Source of the DNA: JARYGU01 sp033795365
GTDB lineage: Bacteria > Pseudomonadota > Alphaproteobacteria > Rhizobiales > Rhizobiaceae
Assembly: GCA_033795365.1 (NCBI GenBank)
Contig: JARYGU010000002.1
Coordinates: 509,653 to 573,652, forward strand
Direction: 5' to 3'
DNA: 64,000 bases
Shown: positions 1 to 9,209 of the stretch, piece after piece
Numbering within the stretch: position 1 is the first letter of the stretch
How the letters are laid out: every line of letters starts with the position of its first letter
The notes under the pieces: generated by a model
Told to the model about the DNA's origin: nothing
Seen by the model: the letters and a program-made list of their open reading frames with translations, nothing else
The model's database searches: none
Translations under genes and position numbers: made by a program

Positions 1-38
1 CCTGTTTTCCACCGGCGAGATTTTCCAGGGATATTGAT

Positions 39-1121
39 TCAGCCTTCGTTCTTTCTGCCCGAGAGCGAAGCGGGAGCGAGGTCTCCGATGAAGTCGCCGA
101 TTCCGGGCCGCCTCAGTGCCCGGAAAGGCATGGGGCGGCAAAGGTCCATCGCGGCGATGCCGATGCGGGCCGTCATCAGTCCGTTGATCACGCCCTCGCC
201 GAGCCGGGCGGACAGTTTCGAGGCGAGTCCGTGACCGAGCACCTGCTGGACGAGGCTGTCGCCGACGGCGATCGATCCGGTGACGGCCAGATGGGCAACG
301 ACGTCGCGCATCAGCCGCAACAGCCCGAGGCTGCCCGGTCTGCCGCCGTAGAGCTCCGCCATGGAGCGGATCAGGCGGCTGCTCTCGTAGATGACGTAGC
401 CGATGTCGACGAGCGCACGCGGACTGACCGCGGTCACGATCGATACGCGCTTGGCCGCCGCAAGGATCAGCGCACGGGCCTCGCGGTCGAGCGGCGTCAT
501 CAACTCGCGTTCGGCGAGATCGATCAGGTGAGGGCCGTCGATGATCTCGTCCGCGGTTTCGCTGAGGCGCGTGCGCCCGCGCGCGGTCTGGGGGCGGGAT
601 GCCAACAGGTTCGTGAGGCGGGAGAGAACGCTGCGCGCCGCCGCAGGGCTTGTCGCGACGACCGCGTCGCCCACCTCTTGCTTGAGGTCCTGTACGGCGG
701 AAAGACGATGAAGGCCGGCGAGCTCGCGGATGACGACGGCGGCGAATGCCAGAACCCCGACCGCGGTTGCCGCAACGGCGGTATAGCCGAGCCAGTCGTT
801 GCGGCTGAAGAGGTCGCGTATGAGATTGTCGATCCAGAGCCCGAGGGCCAGCGAAACGAGGAGGCCGAAGGCAGCCAAGGCGATGCGGCCGAACGTGAAG
901 CGCCGGCGGCGCGGAACGGCTTCCGGAGGCGGAGGGATGGCCGGGAGATCGGCAGTGGTTTCGATGAAGGGATCGTCCGAATCCGGCGTCAGCACGACTT
1001 CGTCGCCGAAGCTCGCGGGCGATCGCGGTGCCGGCCTTTTGGGTTTTTCCGGGGCAGGCTGCTGCGAAGGAACGGAAAATGCTGCGGGCCGGCGCGGTCG
1101 GTTTGCGGGCGTATCGTTCAT
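39..1121 (-). CDS. YcjF/TIGR01620-family inner-membrane protein
   Basis: A 360-residue membrane protein of the YcjF family (DUF697 type); its molecular role is unknown. The N-terminal ~80 residues are Pro-rich and probably cytoplasmic. Two hydrophobic segments follow at about residues 80-100 and 112-132, and the C-terminal half is helical and Ala/Leu-rich. The start codon overlaps the stop of the upstream ycjX-type gene by 4 bases (ATGA), so the two are translationally coupled. The YcjX-YcjF pairing is itself the main support for the call. The gene ends 39 bases from the window edge. Confidence is high for the family and low for any function. Confidence 0.85.
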   Translation of the reverse strand: MNDTPANRPRRPAAFSVPSQQPAPEKPKRPAPRSPASFGDEVVLTPDSDDPFIETTADLPAIPPPPEAVPRRRRFTFGRIALAAFGLLVSLALGLWIDNLIRDLFSRNDWLGYTAVAATAVGVLAFAAVVIRELAGLHRLSAVQDLKQEVGDAVVATSPAAARSVLSRLTNLLASRPQTARGRTRLSETADEIIDGPHLIDLAERELMTPLDREARALILAAAKRVSIVTAVSPRALVDIGYVIYESSRLIRSMAELYGGRPGSLGLLRLMRDVVAHLAVTGSIAVGDSLVQQVLGHGLASKLSARLGEGVINGLMTARIGIAAMDLCRPMPFRALRRPGIGDFIGDLAPASLSGRKNEG

Positions 1122-2593
1122 GCGAGCCGGTCTCCGATCAGATATTGCAGCGCCCGGTCGAGGCGGATATGTGGCACCGAAAGCTTGAGGCCGCCGCCGG
1201 TCTCCTCGATATGCGGCGGACGAAAACGGACGAAATTGAGATGATAACCGGGATCTCCCTCGGATTCCGATTCAAGCGCTTGAAAAAGTGAATCAGGATT
1301 CTCCGGCAAGTCGCCGGGAAATATGGCTGTTTTTCGTTCTCCATCGAAGGTCTCCCCGTCGATCGTCTCCCCCGGCATGGGTGTTCCGACGATGACGGGC
1401 AGCATGCTGCCTTCATGGCGCACGGTCGCTTCGCGCGTCGCGCGGACGGAGGCGATCGCCATGACGTCGATGCCGGCTCCGCTCATGCCGATGCGTTCGA
1501 CGGCACGCTCGACAAGGCGGCGGGTGACGGCTTCCAGGCGTGCGTGGCTCTCATGGTGAAGATGATCGGCCTTGGTGGCGGCTATGACGACGCGGTCGAT
1601 CCGGCGGGTCAAGAAGGAGGACAGGAAGCTGTTCGTGCCGGGCCGGAAGCAAGCCATGACATCGCCGAGCGCACGTTCGAGATCATGGACCGCTTCCGCG
1701 CCGCGATTGATTGCCTGCAGCGCGTCTATAAGCACGATCTGCCGATCCAGGCGGGCGAAATGCTCGCGGAAGAAGGGTTTTACCACATGCGTCTTGTAAG
1801 CCTCGTAGCGTCGCTCCATCATCGCCCAGAGCGAGCCTTTCGGCGCACGCCCGGCAGGGAGGTTGGATAGCGGAGCGAAGGTGAGGGCAGGCGATCCTTC
1901 GAGATCGCCGGGCATCAGGAAACGGCCGGGCGGCAGCGTCGAAAGCGAGCGCTCGTCGGATTTGCAGGCCTTAAGGTAAAGTGTGAAGGCTTCAGCGAGA
2001 TTGCGTGCGCCCGTTTCGTCTGCCTCGGCCTCAGGGTCCATCGTCGCGGCGAGCGCAAGCCATCCGCCGGAAAGCTCGGCACGGATACCCTGGCCGGCGA
2101 GCGAGACGGTATTCTCGCTGAAGGTCCGGAAATCCTGGGCAAGCAGCGGCAGGTCGAGCAGCCATTCGCCCGGATAGTCGACGATGTCGACCGACAGCCT
2201 GCCGGGCGAGAACATCCGGCCCCAGCCGCTGGCGCTTTCGTAGTCGAGCGTGATGCGGAGTTGCGAGATGGCGCGGGTGGAATCCGGCCAGAGGCGGTCG
2301 CGCACCAGCGCGCGGATATGGTCTTCGTACTGGAAGCGCGGCACTGCGTCGTCCGGCTGCGGCTCCAGCCTTATCTTCGAGACCCGTCCCGAGCGCGCCG
2401 CCTCGAACAGGGGCAGCCGGCCGCCGTTCAGGAGATTGTGCACCAGCGAGGAGATGAAGACGGTCTTGCCGGCGCGCGAAAGGCCGGTGACGCCGAGCCT
2501 CAGCGACGGATTGACGAGACCGACCGCGCGGTCTGCGAGATTGTCGAGCGCTATGCGCGCATCGTCGGCAAGGGTTGTCAGTGTCGGTGCCAA
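1118..2593 (-). CDS. YcjX-family P-loop NTPase (DUF463)
   Basis: A 491-residue predicted nucleotide-binding protein of the YcjX family, stress-linked in E. coli but without a defined biochemical role. A P-loop, GLSRAGKT, is visible at residues 37-44, close to the N-terminus as in the family, and a later DALQAINRG-type segment and long helical regions follow. It is the first gene of the ycjX-ycjF pair, and its stop overlaps the ycjF-type start. A 90-base gap separates it from the sixA-like gene upstream. Length and domain position agree with the family. Confidence 0.87.
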   Translation of the reverse strand: MAPTLTTLADDARIALDNLADRAVGLVNPSLRLGVTGLSRAGKTVFISSLVHNLLNGGRLPLFEAARSGRVSKIRLEPQPDDAVPRFQYEDHIRALVRDRLWPDSTRAISQLRITLDYESASGWGRMFSPGRLSVDIVDYPGEWLLDLPLLAQDFRTFSENTVSLAGQGIRAELSGGWLALAATMDPEAEADETGARNLAEAFTLYLKACKSDERSLSTLPPGRFLMPGDLEGSPALTFAPLSNLPAGRAPKGSLWAMMERRYEAYKTHVVKPFFREHFARLDRQIVLIDALQAINRGAEAVHDLERALGDVMACFRPGTNSFLSSFLTRRIDRVVIAATKADHLHHESHARLEAVTRRLVERAVERIGMSGAGIDVMAIASVRATREATVRHEGSMLPVIVGTPMPGETIDGETFDGERKTAIFPGDLPENPDSLFQALESESEGDPGYHLNFVRFRPPHIEETGGGLKLSVPHIRLDRALQYLIGDRLA

Positions 2594-2683
2594 CAGTTCT
2601 TTCCCGAAGAGTGCAGGATGGTCCCCAGCGATATAGGTAGCGGAAAAGGCTGAAAAAAGAAAAGCCGCCGCGTATGGCGTCCG

Positions 2684-3205
2684 CTATCGGGATCGCGGCG
2701 CGAGAAAGGCCGAGAGCCGCGCCACCGAATTCGCGTCGCCCGGGCGGACGTCGAAATCAACAATAGCGACGCCGCCGGTCGGGAAGCCGAACGGCATGAC
2801 GGCTTCGGCGACCGGCTGGCCGACGAGGCGGTGGAAGAATTCCTCGATCGTCGGATTGTGTCCGACGATCATGACGGAGGTCTGTTCGCGTTCGGCAAAT
2901 GCTATTTCGGCGTAGACGTCGACAGTGCCCTGATAGAGCGAATCGACATAGCGGATGTCGAGTTCTTCGCCGAGCGCGCGCGGCAATGCCTCGGCGGTCT
3001 CGCGGCAACGCACCGCCGTAGAGGAGATCACCAGATCAGGGCGGTAGCCCTCGTCGGCAAGCTTTTCGGCGATGATCTCCGCTTCGGCGTAGCCTTCGTC
3101 ATCCAGCGTGCGATCGAAGTCGGTCTTTCCCGATTCCGCCCAGCCGGCACGGGCGTGGCGCAGGAGATAAAGGCGGAAGGCGGCAGAAGAGTTGTCGGAT
3201 ATCAA
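2684..3205 (-). CDS. SixA-like histidine phosphatase (phosphoglycerate mutase fold)
   Basis: A protein of about 173 residues in the histidine phosphatase superfamily, closest in architecture to SixA, which removes phosphate from phosphohistidine. The catalytic RHG-type motif appears as LLRHARAG near residue 15, and the second active-site histidine lies in VGHNPTIEE. Start choice: an ATG at 3211 sits directly against GGAGG with no spacer. The TTG at 3205 lies six bases after GGAGG and overlaps the stop of a possible upstream small ORF as TTGA, so TTG is preferred. The ATG would add only two residues. Confidence 0.8.
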   Translation of the reverse strand: MISDNSSAAFRLYLLRHARAGWAESGKTDFDRTLDDEGYAEAEIIAEKLADEGYRPDLVISSTAVRCRETAEALPRALGEELDIRYVDSLYQGTVDVYAEIAFAEREQTSVMIVGHNPTIEEFFHRLVGQPVAEAVMPFGFPTGGVAIVDFDVRPGDANSVARLSAFLAPRSR

Positions 3206-3426
3206 GTCCATCCTCCGAGTTGCAGTGCGGGAAGCAAGCCACCCCTTGCGAACTTGTGTCCCGGCTCGCGCCAAAGATCAATCCATTTCGCACCGGGGAC
3301 CGATCTTCGCTCGTCTTTGTCGGGATGATTAAATTCTAGGCTTCCATCGGCGGGCATAAGATGCGACGGCCGTGTATTGCCAGATGCGAAAGGGAATCCC
3401 CAGGGCTTTTGCTGTGCCTCGGTCAT
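3202..3426 (-). CDS. Possible 74-residue protein coupled to the sixA-like gene
   Basis: An open frame of 74 codons whose TGA stop overlaps the preferred TTG start of the sixA-like gene as TTGA, with GGAGG placed to serve that start. The product is polar and Pro/Trp-containing, with no signal peptide, membrane segment or recognised domain. Codon third positions are less GC-biased than in neighbouring genes and no strong ribosome binding site precedes the ATG at 3426, so it may not be a gene. The overlap geometry is the main argument for it. A longer form starting at TTG 3498 is possible. Confidence 0.35.
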   Translation of the reverse strand: MTEAQQKPWGFPFASGNTRPSHLMPADGSLEFNHPDKDERRSVPGAKWIDLWREPGHKFARGGLLPALQLGGWT

Positions 3427-3572
3427 CTCATTGTAATCTTGGCGAAATAATAGCCTGTCGGGCTTGAATATTGGGCAGTTGCAAAAAACGGTGCGCAAGG
3501 TTTGTCAGGCTTGAATCGGGCTTTGCGTGGGGATATACAGCGCCCCTTGAGATGTTCTTCAGGAGAATCGCG

Positions 3573-3992
3573 TTGAGTGAGAAGATCGATCTTAGTACCT
3601 TCGTCCTGTCTGAGGACGAGGAATTCATGAATGCAAATCAGCGGGCTTATTTTCGAGCGAAGCTGAATGCCTGGAAAAACGATATCCTGCGCGAAGCGCG
3701 CGAAACCCTCGACCATCTGGCGGAAGAAAGCGCAAACCATCCGGACCTTGCCGATCGCGCCTCTTCGGAAACCGATCGCGCGATCGAACTGAGAGCGCGC
3801 GATCGCCAGCGCAAGCTGATCGCGAAGATCGACGCCGCGCTACAGCGCCTGGACGAAGGCACATACGGCTATTGCGAGGAGACAGGCGAGCCGATCGGCC
3901 TCAAGCGTCTGGACGCGCGCCCGATCGCGACCCTCTCGATCGAGGCGCAGGAGCGCCACGAGCGACGGGAAAAGGTCTATCGCGACGAGTGA
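3573..3992 (+). CDS. dksA: DksA-type RNA polymerase secondary-channel regulator
   Basis: A 139-residue DksA/TraR-family protein that, with ppGpp, would modulate RNA polymerase at rRNA and stress promoters. The coiled-coil region and the C-terminal domain (YGYCEETGEPIG then LDARPIATLSIEAQERHE) are clear. Only one of the four zinc-finger cysteines of E. coli DksA is present; the others are Thr, Ser and Ala. The start is a TTG at 3573 preceded by AGGAGA six bases upstream; an ATG further upstream has no comparable site. The 146 bases ahead of it hold no other gene, apart from the weak small ORF on the opposite strand. A strong terminator follows. Confidence 0.9.
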   Translation: MSEKIDLSTFVLSEDEEFMNANQRAYFRAKLNAWKNDILREARETLDHLAEESANHPDLADRASSETDRAIELRARDRQRKLIAKIDAALQRLDEGTYGYCEETGEPIGLKRLDARPIATLSIEAQERHERREKVYRDE

Positions 3993-4094
3993 ACTCGCAA
4001 AGACGGCGGCAAGCGCCGCCGTCGTCGGCTTTGGCGTCAGATCGATAGGTCCGGGCGGCATTCATCTTCCGGCCGGATCCAGGGAGAGGAGTTG

Positions 4095-4118
4095 ACCGCC
4101 CCGTCGGGGCGGTTTTTT
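4095..4118 (+). terminator. Rho-independent terminator of dksA
   Basis: ACCGCCCC-GTC-GGGGCGGT stem followed by six T residues, about 100 bases after the dksA stop. Confidence 0.85.
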
Positions 4119-4190
4119 GTTGGCGCCCTGTTCGGCAATCCGCCGCGGAATCTAGCGCGTCCGTTTTTCTCCGGGTCACGGAAACGCTCT

Positions 4191-4246
4191 TTACCCTTTG
4201 TTTCTACGCAATTTCGGACGGAAAACCGCTCTGTACCGGGATTGCC
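4191..4246 (-). repeat. Rhizobial intergenic repeat, copy A
   Basis: Read on the minus strand, this stretch contains GCGGTTTTCCGTCC, then AAATTGCGTAGAAACAAAGG. The same core in the same order appears at 11677-11746 on the plus strand. It abuts the stop codon of the FliO-like gene. This type of element is scattered between genes in Rhizobiaceae. It probably accounts for most of the gap between dksA's terminator and the FliO-like gene. Confidence 0.65.
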
Positions 4247-5254
4247 TTATCCCCGGCGGTTTGCCGATATTTCCCCGAGCAGGCGGGCCATCTCCGCTTC
4301 CGTCTCCTCGCGCGTCTTCTGGGGAGCGTCGCCCTGTTCTCCGGATTTCACTTCCAGGCGCGGCGCATTGGCCGGCACAGGAGCCACGCGGGCGGCGGGC
4401 GTGGAGGCCATCTCGGCTTCGAGGATTTTCTCGAATTCGCTGACGAGAGCCGCGTTGTCGCCGGCCGGGGCCGACGCAACGCCTGAGGCGGCAGCGCGAT
4501 CCGGTATGCTGCTGGCTGCGGTGGGATTGGAGAGGACACGGTGCCGTGCCTCTTCGAGAGCGTCTTGCGCTTGGCGTTCGGCCGGATTGGTCGGCGGCGA
4601 AACGCTCTGGTTCGGGGACGGGAGACGCACAGGCATCTGACGAACGCCCGGCTGCGGCGGCTGGGCGGCTTGTTCGCGCGCCGCCGGCTGGACGGTGCGC
4701 ACGGCCGAAACCCTTGCATCCGCATCGCCTGCATAGAGAACCTTCGACATTCCGGACACGCCTTCAGGCGAGGCCGTGGGCGCGGACTCGACGGTCGCGG
4801 AGGGCGAGCGCGCCGGCGCAGCCGGAGGAGCCTGCGGTGACGGCGGTGCGCTTATCGGCTTTGCCGCCGGTTCGACGGGCGCGGCGCCAGCTGCCGGCAC
4901 TGGTGTTGCCGCGATCTCCCGCGATGCCGGAGCCGGAGCTTCTGCCGGCATGGCCTCGCTGGCTCGCGACGTGACGATGCGGCTTTCGATCACGATATCC
5001 GTCGGACCGCCGATCATGACGAGATGTTCGACATCGTCGCGCCGCACGAGCACGAGGCGGCGGCGCGTGTCCACCGCAGCGGCATCCAGCACGGCAAGCC
5101 TCGGCTGACGGTTGCGCCCGCCCCGGATGAACGGGGAGGACGGTCGCCCGCGGACGATCCACAGGACGAGCGCGAGGCAGATCAGCCCGATTGCGACGGC
5201 CGCCGCGGCGATGAGAAACTTCGTGCCGTTCTGGGCGATGAGTTCGTCGAACAT
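4247..5254 (-). CDS. FliO-like single-span membrane protein
   Basis: A 335-residue protein with one N-terminal membrane segment (about residues 13-34). A basic linker follows, then a compact region (RLAVLDAAAVDTRRRLVLVRRDDVEHL, residues about 50-80) that resembles the FliO/MopB fold of flagellar export accessory proteins. The remaining ~240 residues are Pro/Ala-rich and low-complexity. The start at 5254 is chosen because AAGGAG lies seven bases upstream; the 33 residues that a more distal ATG would add look non-coding. No flagellar gene is nearby, so a flagellar role is uncertain. It diverges from cckA. Confidence 0.7.
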   Translation of the reverse strand: MFDELIAQNGTKFLIAAAAVAIGLICLALVLWIVRGRPSSPFIRGGRNRQPRLAVLDAAAVDTRRRLVLVRRDDVEHLVMIGGPTDIVIESRIVTSRASEAMPAEAPAPASREIAATPVPAAGAAPVEPAAKPISAPPSPQAPPAAPARSPSATVESAPTASPEGVSGMSKVLYAGDADARVSAVRTVQPAAREQAAQPPQPGVRQMPVRLPSPNQSVSPPTNPAERQAQDALEEARHRVLSNPTAASSIPDRAAASGVASAPAGDNAALVSEFEKILEAEMASTPAARVAPVPANAPRLEVKSGEQGDAPQKTREETEAEMARLLGEISANRRG

Positions 5255-5534
5255 GAAGGTCACTCCTTTGCGGCAAGTTGCGAATATTTGACGGCTTTTT
5301 TCAGGCCCGCACAAGAACCGTAGCGCCATTAACGGCGGCCGGCAGGCAGGCATGCAGTCGAATATGCTCGTATTGCGGGCTTGGTGCGCCCTGTCATGCC
5401 TGCGATATTCTCTGTGAATTGGGCGGCGACGCTTTCATTCCGATGCTTTTTGCGCTTCCCTCCGACGGATAAACATGATTCTTGCGAACGTCCGGCGCTG
5501 GCGCCTTGCCGGATATCGGTGAAGCGAGGGGTTG

Positions 5535-8138
5535 ATGACGAAAAATCGGCAGGCCGGTAGTGAGTATCACATGCCGATCGTGGACCGGGGCGTCCGGCCA
5601 GGCGTGATCTTGCGCATCATTCTGCTTGCGATCGTCCTGACCGCATCTGCCGGCGCCTTCATCGTCTTCAAGGACCAGCTCGAGAACGAGATCGTGCTCG
5701 GTGTCCTCGGCGTGCTCGCGATGTGCGGCATCTTCTTCTTCGTCTCGGCGATGATCGGCTTCATCGAGATCATGCCGCAGTCGCATTCCGACGAGCTCGC
5801 GCGCGCCTTTCTCGATTCCCATCCGGATGGAACGCTGATCACCGATCGCAAGGGCCGGATCATCTATGCCAATGGCGCCTATGGGGCGCTGACCGGCGCC
5901 AAGGGCGAGGCAGAGGTCCAGACGATAGAGGCGCTGCTTTCCCGCAACCGCGAATCGACCGAGGCGGTCTACCGCCTGACCAACGGGCTGCATGAAGGAA
6001 AGGAAGGGGCTGAGGAGTTCCGCCTGATGAAGCCGCTGAACCCTGCCGCCGGCAGCGCGGGCGCGCACTGGTACCGGCTGAAGGCGCGCGTGCTGCCGAG
6101 CCGTGAGGACGGAGGCCAGCCGCTCTATATCTGGCAGCTGTCGGACATCACCTCGGAGCGGGACGAGCAGGAGCGCTTCTTCAAGGAGCTGCAGAACGCC
6201 ATCGACTATCTTGACCATGCGCCGGCAGGTTTCTTCTCTGCGGGGCGGCGGGGCGAGATCTTCTATCTCAACGCGACGCTTGCCGAGTGGCTCGGCATCG
6301 ACCTGACCAAGTTCCAGCCCGGCTCGATGACGATCGCCGATCTCGTTGCAGGTGAGGGGCTGGCGCTGGTGCAGTCGGTGCAGGCCGAGCCCGGCCTGAA
6401 GAGGACCGAGATGCTCGATCTCGATCTCAGAAAGACCAACGGCCAGAGCCTTCCGGTGCGCATGATCCATCGCGTGTCTTCGACGCGCGACGGCGCTCCG
6501 GGAGAAAGCCGCACGATCATACTTTCGCGCGACGGCGAAGACGAGAGCGACCAGTCGGCCTCCATCGCCGCCATGCGCTTCACGCGCTTTTTCAACAACA
6601 CCCCGATGGCGATCGCTTCCGTCGATGGTGACGGGCGGATCCTGCGCACCAATGCGCCGTTCCTCAAGCTCTTTTCCGGCGTGGTCTCCCGCGACGACAT
6701 CGACCGTGGCTCAAAGCTGGAGACCATCGTGCATGAGACCGATCGTCTGCGCATGCAGGCGGCGCTCGATGCGGCGAAGGACAGGCAGGGCGACATTCCG
6801 CCGATCGACTCGCTCCATCCCGCCGACGACGGGCGGCATTTCCGCTTCTATGTGAACGCCGTCATCGACCAGAGCGACCAGGCGCCGGAAGAGGCGGCGA
6901 TCGTCTATGCCGTCGAGATCACCGAGCAGAAGGCGCTCGAGATCCAGATGGCAGAGACGCAGAAGATGAACGCGGTCGGTACGCTGGCCGGCGGCATCGC
7001 CCACGATTTCAACAATGTGTTGACGGCGATCCTGCTTTCGGCCGACCATCTCCTGCTTTCGGCGCGGCCGGCGGATGCAAGCTTCGCCGATCTCATGGAG
7101 ATCAAGCGCAACGCAAATCGCGCAGCCGTGCTCGTGCGCCAGCTTCTTGCCTTCTCGCGTAAGCAGACGATGCGGCCGACCATTCTCAACCTTACCGACG
7201 TTATCGGCGACCTGCGCATGCTGGTCGACCGCATGACCGGCACCAATGTGAAGATCGATGCCGATTACGGACGCGATCTCTGGTCGGTCAAGACGGATCT
7301 CGGCCAGTTCGAACAGGTGCTGATCAATCTGGCCGTCAATGCCCGCGACGCGATGCCCGACGGCGGAACGATCACCTTCCGCACCCGCAACCTGCCCGCC
7401 GACGAGGCGGCCGCGCTCAATCTTCGCGAGCTGCCGCAGGGCGACTACGTACAGGTAGAGGTCATCGACCAGGGGACCGGAATCCCGCCCGAGATCATCG
7501 ACAAGATCTTTGAGCCGTTCTTCACCACCAAGGAGGTCGGCAAGGGAACGGGTCTCGGCCTCTCGATGGTCTACGGCATCATCAAGCAGTCCGGCGGCTA
7601 TATCTTCCTCGATTCGGAAGTGGGCAAAGGAACCACATTCCGCATCCTGATGCCGCGTCACGTCGAGGAAGACCAGCCGCAAATGCCGGCGGAAGCGGAC
7701 GGAACCGCCGCAAGGGCCGTTGCATCTTCAGCCGAGGCCGCGAACAAGGAGCCGCGGGACCTGACGGGCGACGCCGCGGTCGTGCTGCTCGTCGAGGATG
7801 AGGATGCGGTGCGGCGCGGGGGCAAGCGGATGCTGGAAACGCGCGGCTACACCGTGCATGAGGCAAGCTCCGGCGTCGAGGCGCTCGACATCATGGCGGA
7901 GCTTGCAGGAGCGGTCGACATCGTGGTGTCGGACGTCGTCATGCCGGAGATGGACGGTCCCACTCTGCTGCGGGAACTGCGCAAGAACTATCCGGACCTC
8001 AAGTTCATTTTCGTCTCCGGCTATGCCGAGGACGCGTTTGCCCGCAACCTGCCGGCAGATGCCAAGTTTGGCTTCCTGCCGAAGCCCTTCTCGTTGAAGC
8101 AGCTGGCCGAGGCGGTCCGCGAAATGCTGGACGCCTGA
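5535..8138 (+). CDS. cckA: CckA hybrid histidine kinase of the CtrA phosphorelay
   Basis: An 867-residue membrane hybrid kinase that feeds phosphate through ChpT to CtrA and CpdR, setting cell-cycle progression in alphaproteobacteria. Two membrane spans lie near residues 23-45 and 52-75. PAS-type sensing regions follow, then a HisKA domain with GGIAHDFNN (phospho-acceptor His about residue 490). The ATPase domain shows NLAVNARDAMPDGG and GTGLGLSMVYGI. The C-terminal receiver has DIVVSDVVMPEMDG (acceptor Asp about residue 800). A TTG at 5532 directly precedes the ATG; the ATG is preferred, with GAGGGG just upstream. Confidence 0.95.
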   Translation: MTKNRQAGSEYHMPIVDRGVRPGVILRIILLAIVLTASAGAFIVFKDQLENEIVLGVLGVLAMCGIFFFVSAMIGFIEIMPQSHSDELARAFLDSHPDGTLITDRKGRIIYANGAYGALTGAKGEAEVQTIEALLSRNRESTEAVYRLTNGLHEGKEGAEEFRLMKPLNPAAGSAGAHWYRLKARVLPSREDGGQPLYIWQLSDITSERDEQERFFKELQNAIDYLDHAPAGFFSAGRRGEIFYLNATLAEWLGIDLTKFQPGSMTIADLVAGEGLALVQSVQAEPGLKRTEMLDLDLRKTNGQSLPVRMIHRVSSTRDGAPGESRTIILSRDGEDESDQSASIAAMRFTRFFNNTPMAIASVDGDGRILRTNAPFLKLFSGVVSRDDIDRGSKLETIVHETDRLRMQAALDAAKDRQGDIPPIDSLHPADDGRHFRFYVNAVIDQSDQAPEEAAIVYAVEITEQKALEIQMAETQKMNAVGTLAGGIAHDFNNVLTAILLSADHLLLSARPADASFADLMEIKRNANRAAVLVRQLLAFSRKQTMRPTILNLTDVIGDLRMLVDRMTGTNVKIDADYGRDLWSVKTDLGQFEQVLINLAVNARDAMPDGGTITFRTRNLPADEAAALNLRELPQGDYVQVEVIDQGTGIPPEIIDKIFEPFFTTKEVGKGTGLGLSMVYGIIKQSGGYIFLDSEVGKGTTFRILMPRHVEEDQPQMPAEADGTAARAVASSAEAANKEPRDLTGDAAVVLLVEDEDAVRRGGKRMLETRGYTVHEASSGVEALDIMAELAGAVDIVVSDVVMPEMDGPTLLRELRKNYPDLKFIFVSGYAEDAFARNLPADAKFGFLPKPFSLKQLAEAVREMLDA

Positions 8139-8244
8139 ACAGCGCATTTCGTCGTCAGGTGAGATCACCCGGTATCAGGAAATGCGGCTGAAACAAAAAA
8201 GCGGAGCGTAGCCCGGCCCCAGCCGGGCGTTCGCCGTAGGCCGA

Positions 8245-9171
8245 TCAGTCCGTGAGCGCGACCGCGATTTCGGCGGCCAGGCGCGCATTGTTCTCCACCA
8301 GCGCAATATTCGTCGCCAGGCTGCGGCCGTCCGTCAGGCGGAAGAGGCTATCGAGCAGATAGGGGGTTACCGCCTTTCCCGCTATGTCGTCGCGCTCGGC
8401 ATTGTCCAGCGCGCGCGCAATGTAGATCTCCATTTCCTCGCGCGGGATTTCGTTTTCTTCCGGGACCGGATTGGCGACCAGCATGCCGCCGTCGACGCCG
8501 AGCTGGTCGCGGACGACCTGGAAATTGGCGATCGCTGCGGGGCTGTTCAGCATGAGCGGGCTCTTCAGGCCCGAATCGCGAGACCAGAAGGCAGGAAAAT
8601 TGGGGCTGTCATAGGTAACGACCGGGACGCCGCGGGTCTCCAGGACCTCGAGCGTCTTCGGGATGTCCAGGATGGCCTTGGCGCCGGCGCAGACGACGAT
8701 GACGCTCGTGCGCGCAAGCTCGTCGAGATCGGCGGAGATATCGAAACTTTCCTCCGCCTTGCGATGGACGCCGCCGATGCCGCCGGTGGCAAAAACCCGG
8801 ATGCCGGCGCGCGCTGCCGCGATCATCGTCGCTGCGACCGTGGTCGCGCCGGTGCGCCGCTCCGCGATCGCGAAGGCGAGATCGGCGCGCGAGAGCTTCA
8901 TGGCGCCCTGCGTCTGCGACAGCGCCTCCAGCTTTGCTTCGGAAAGCCCGATGTTCAGGACGCCGTCGATCACCGCGATGGTGGCCGGGACTGCGCCTTC
9001 TTCACGGATGATCCGCTCGACGCTTTTCGCCATTTCCAGATTGCCGGGATAGGGCATGCCGTGGGTGATGATGGTCGACTCCAGCGCGACGATCGGCGCG
9101 CCGCGGGCCTTGGCGGCGGCGACCTCGTCGGAATATTCCATCGGCAGGAGCGGGGAGGCGGGTCTCGTCAT
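8245..9171 (-). CDS. psuG: Pseudouridine-5'-phosphate glycosidase
   Basis: A 308-residue protein of the PsuG/IndA family, which cleaves pseudouridine 5'-phosphate to uracil and ribose 5-phosphate. The family signature VALESTIITHGMPYPGN near residue 30 and the FATGGIGGVHR and VVTYDSPNFPAFWSR segments are all present, and length is normal. It lies 38 bases downstream of a PfkB-type kinase in the same direction, which matches the kinase-glycosidase pathway. Downstream on this strand is a GCCCGGC/GCCGGGC hairpin and, a few bases on, a T run that could serve as a terminator. Confidence 0.93.
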   Translation of the reverse strand: MTRPASPLLPMEYSDEVAAAKARGAPIVALESTIITHGMPYPGNLEMAKSVERIIREEGAVPATIAVIDGVLNIGLSEAKLEALSQTQGAMKLSRADLAFAIAERRTGATTVAATMIAAARAGIRVFATGGIGGVHRKAEESFDISADLDELARTSVIVVCAGAKAILDIPKTLEVLETRGVPVVTYDSPNFPAFWSRDSGLKSPLMLNSPAAIANFQVVRDQLGVDGGMLVANPVPEENEIPREEMEIYIARALDNAERDDIAGKAVTPYLLDSLFRLTDGRSLATNIALVENNARLAAEIAVALTD

Positions 9172-9209
9172 TCTCTATCCTTGCGGCATTCTCGAAATCT
9201 ACACGTCAG

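Noticed and set aside
231..1244. Long open frame opposite the ycjF-type gene
   Set aside because: Low-complexity, Arg/Asp/Gly-rich translation typical of the antisense of a GC-rich gene; the minus-strand genes are coupled and recognisable.
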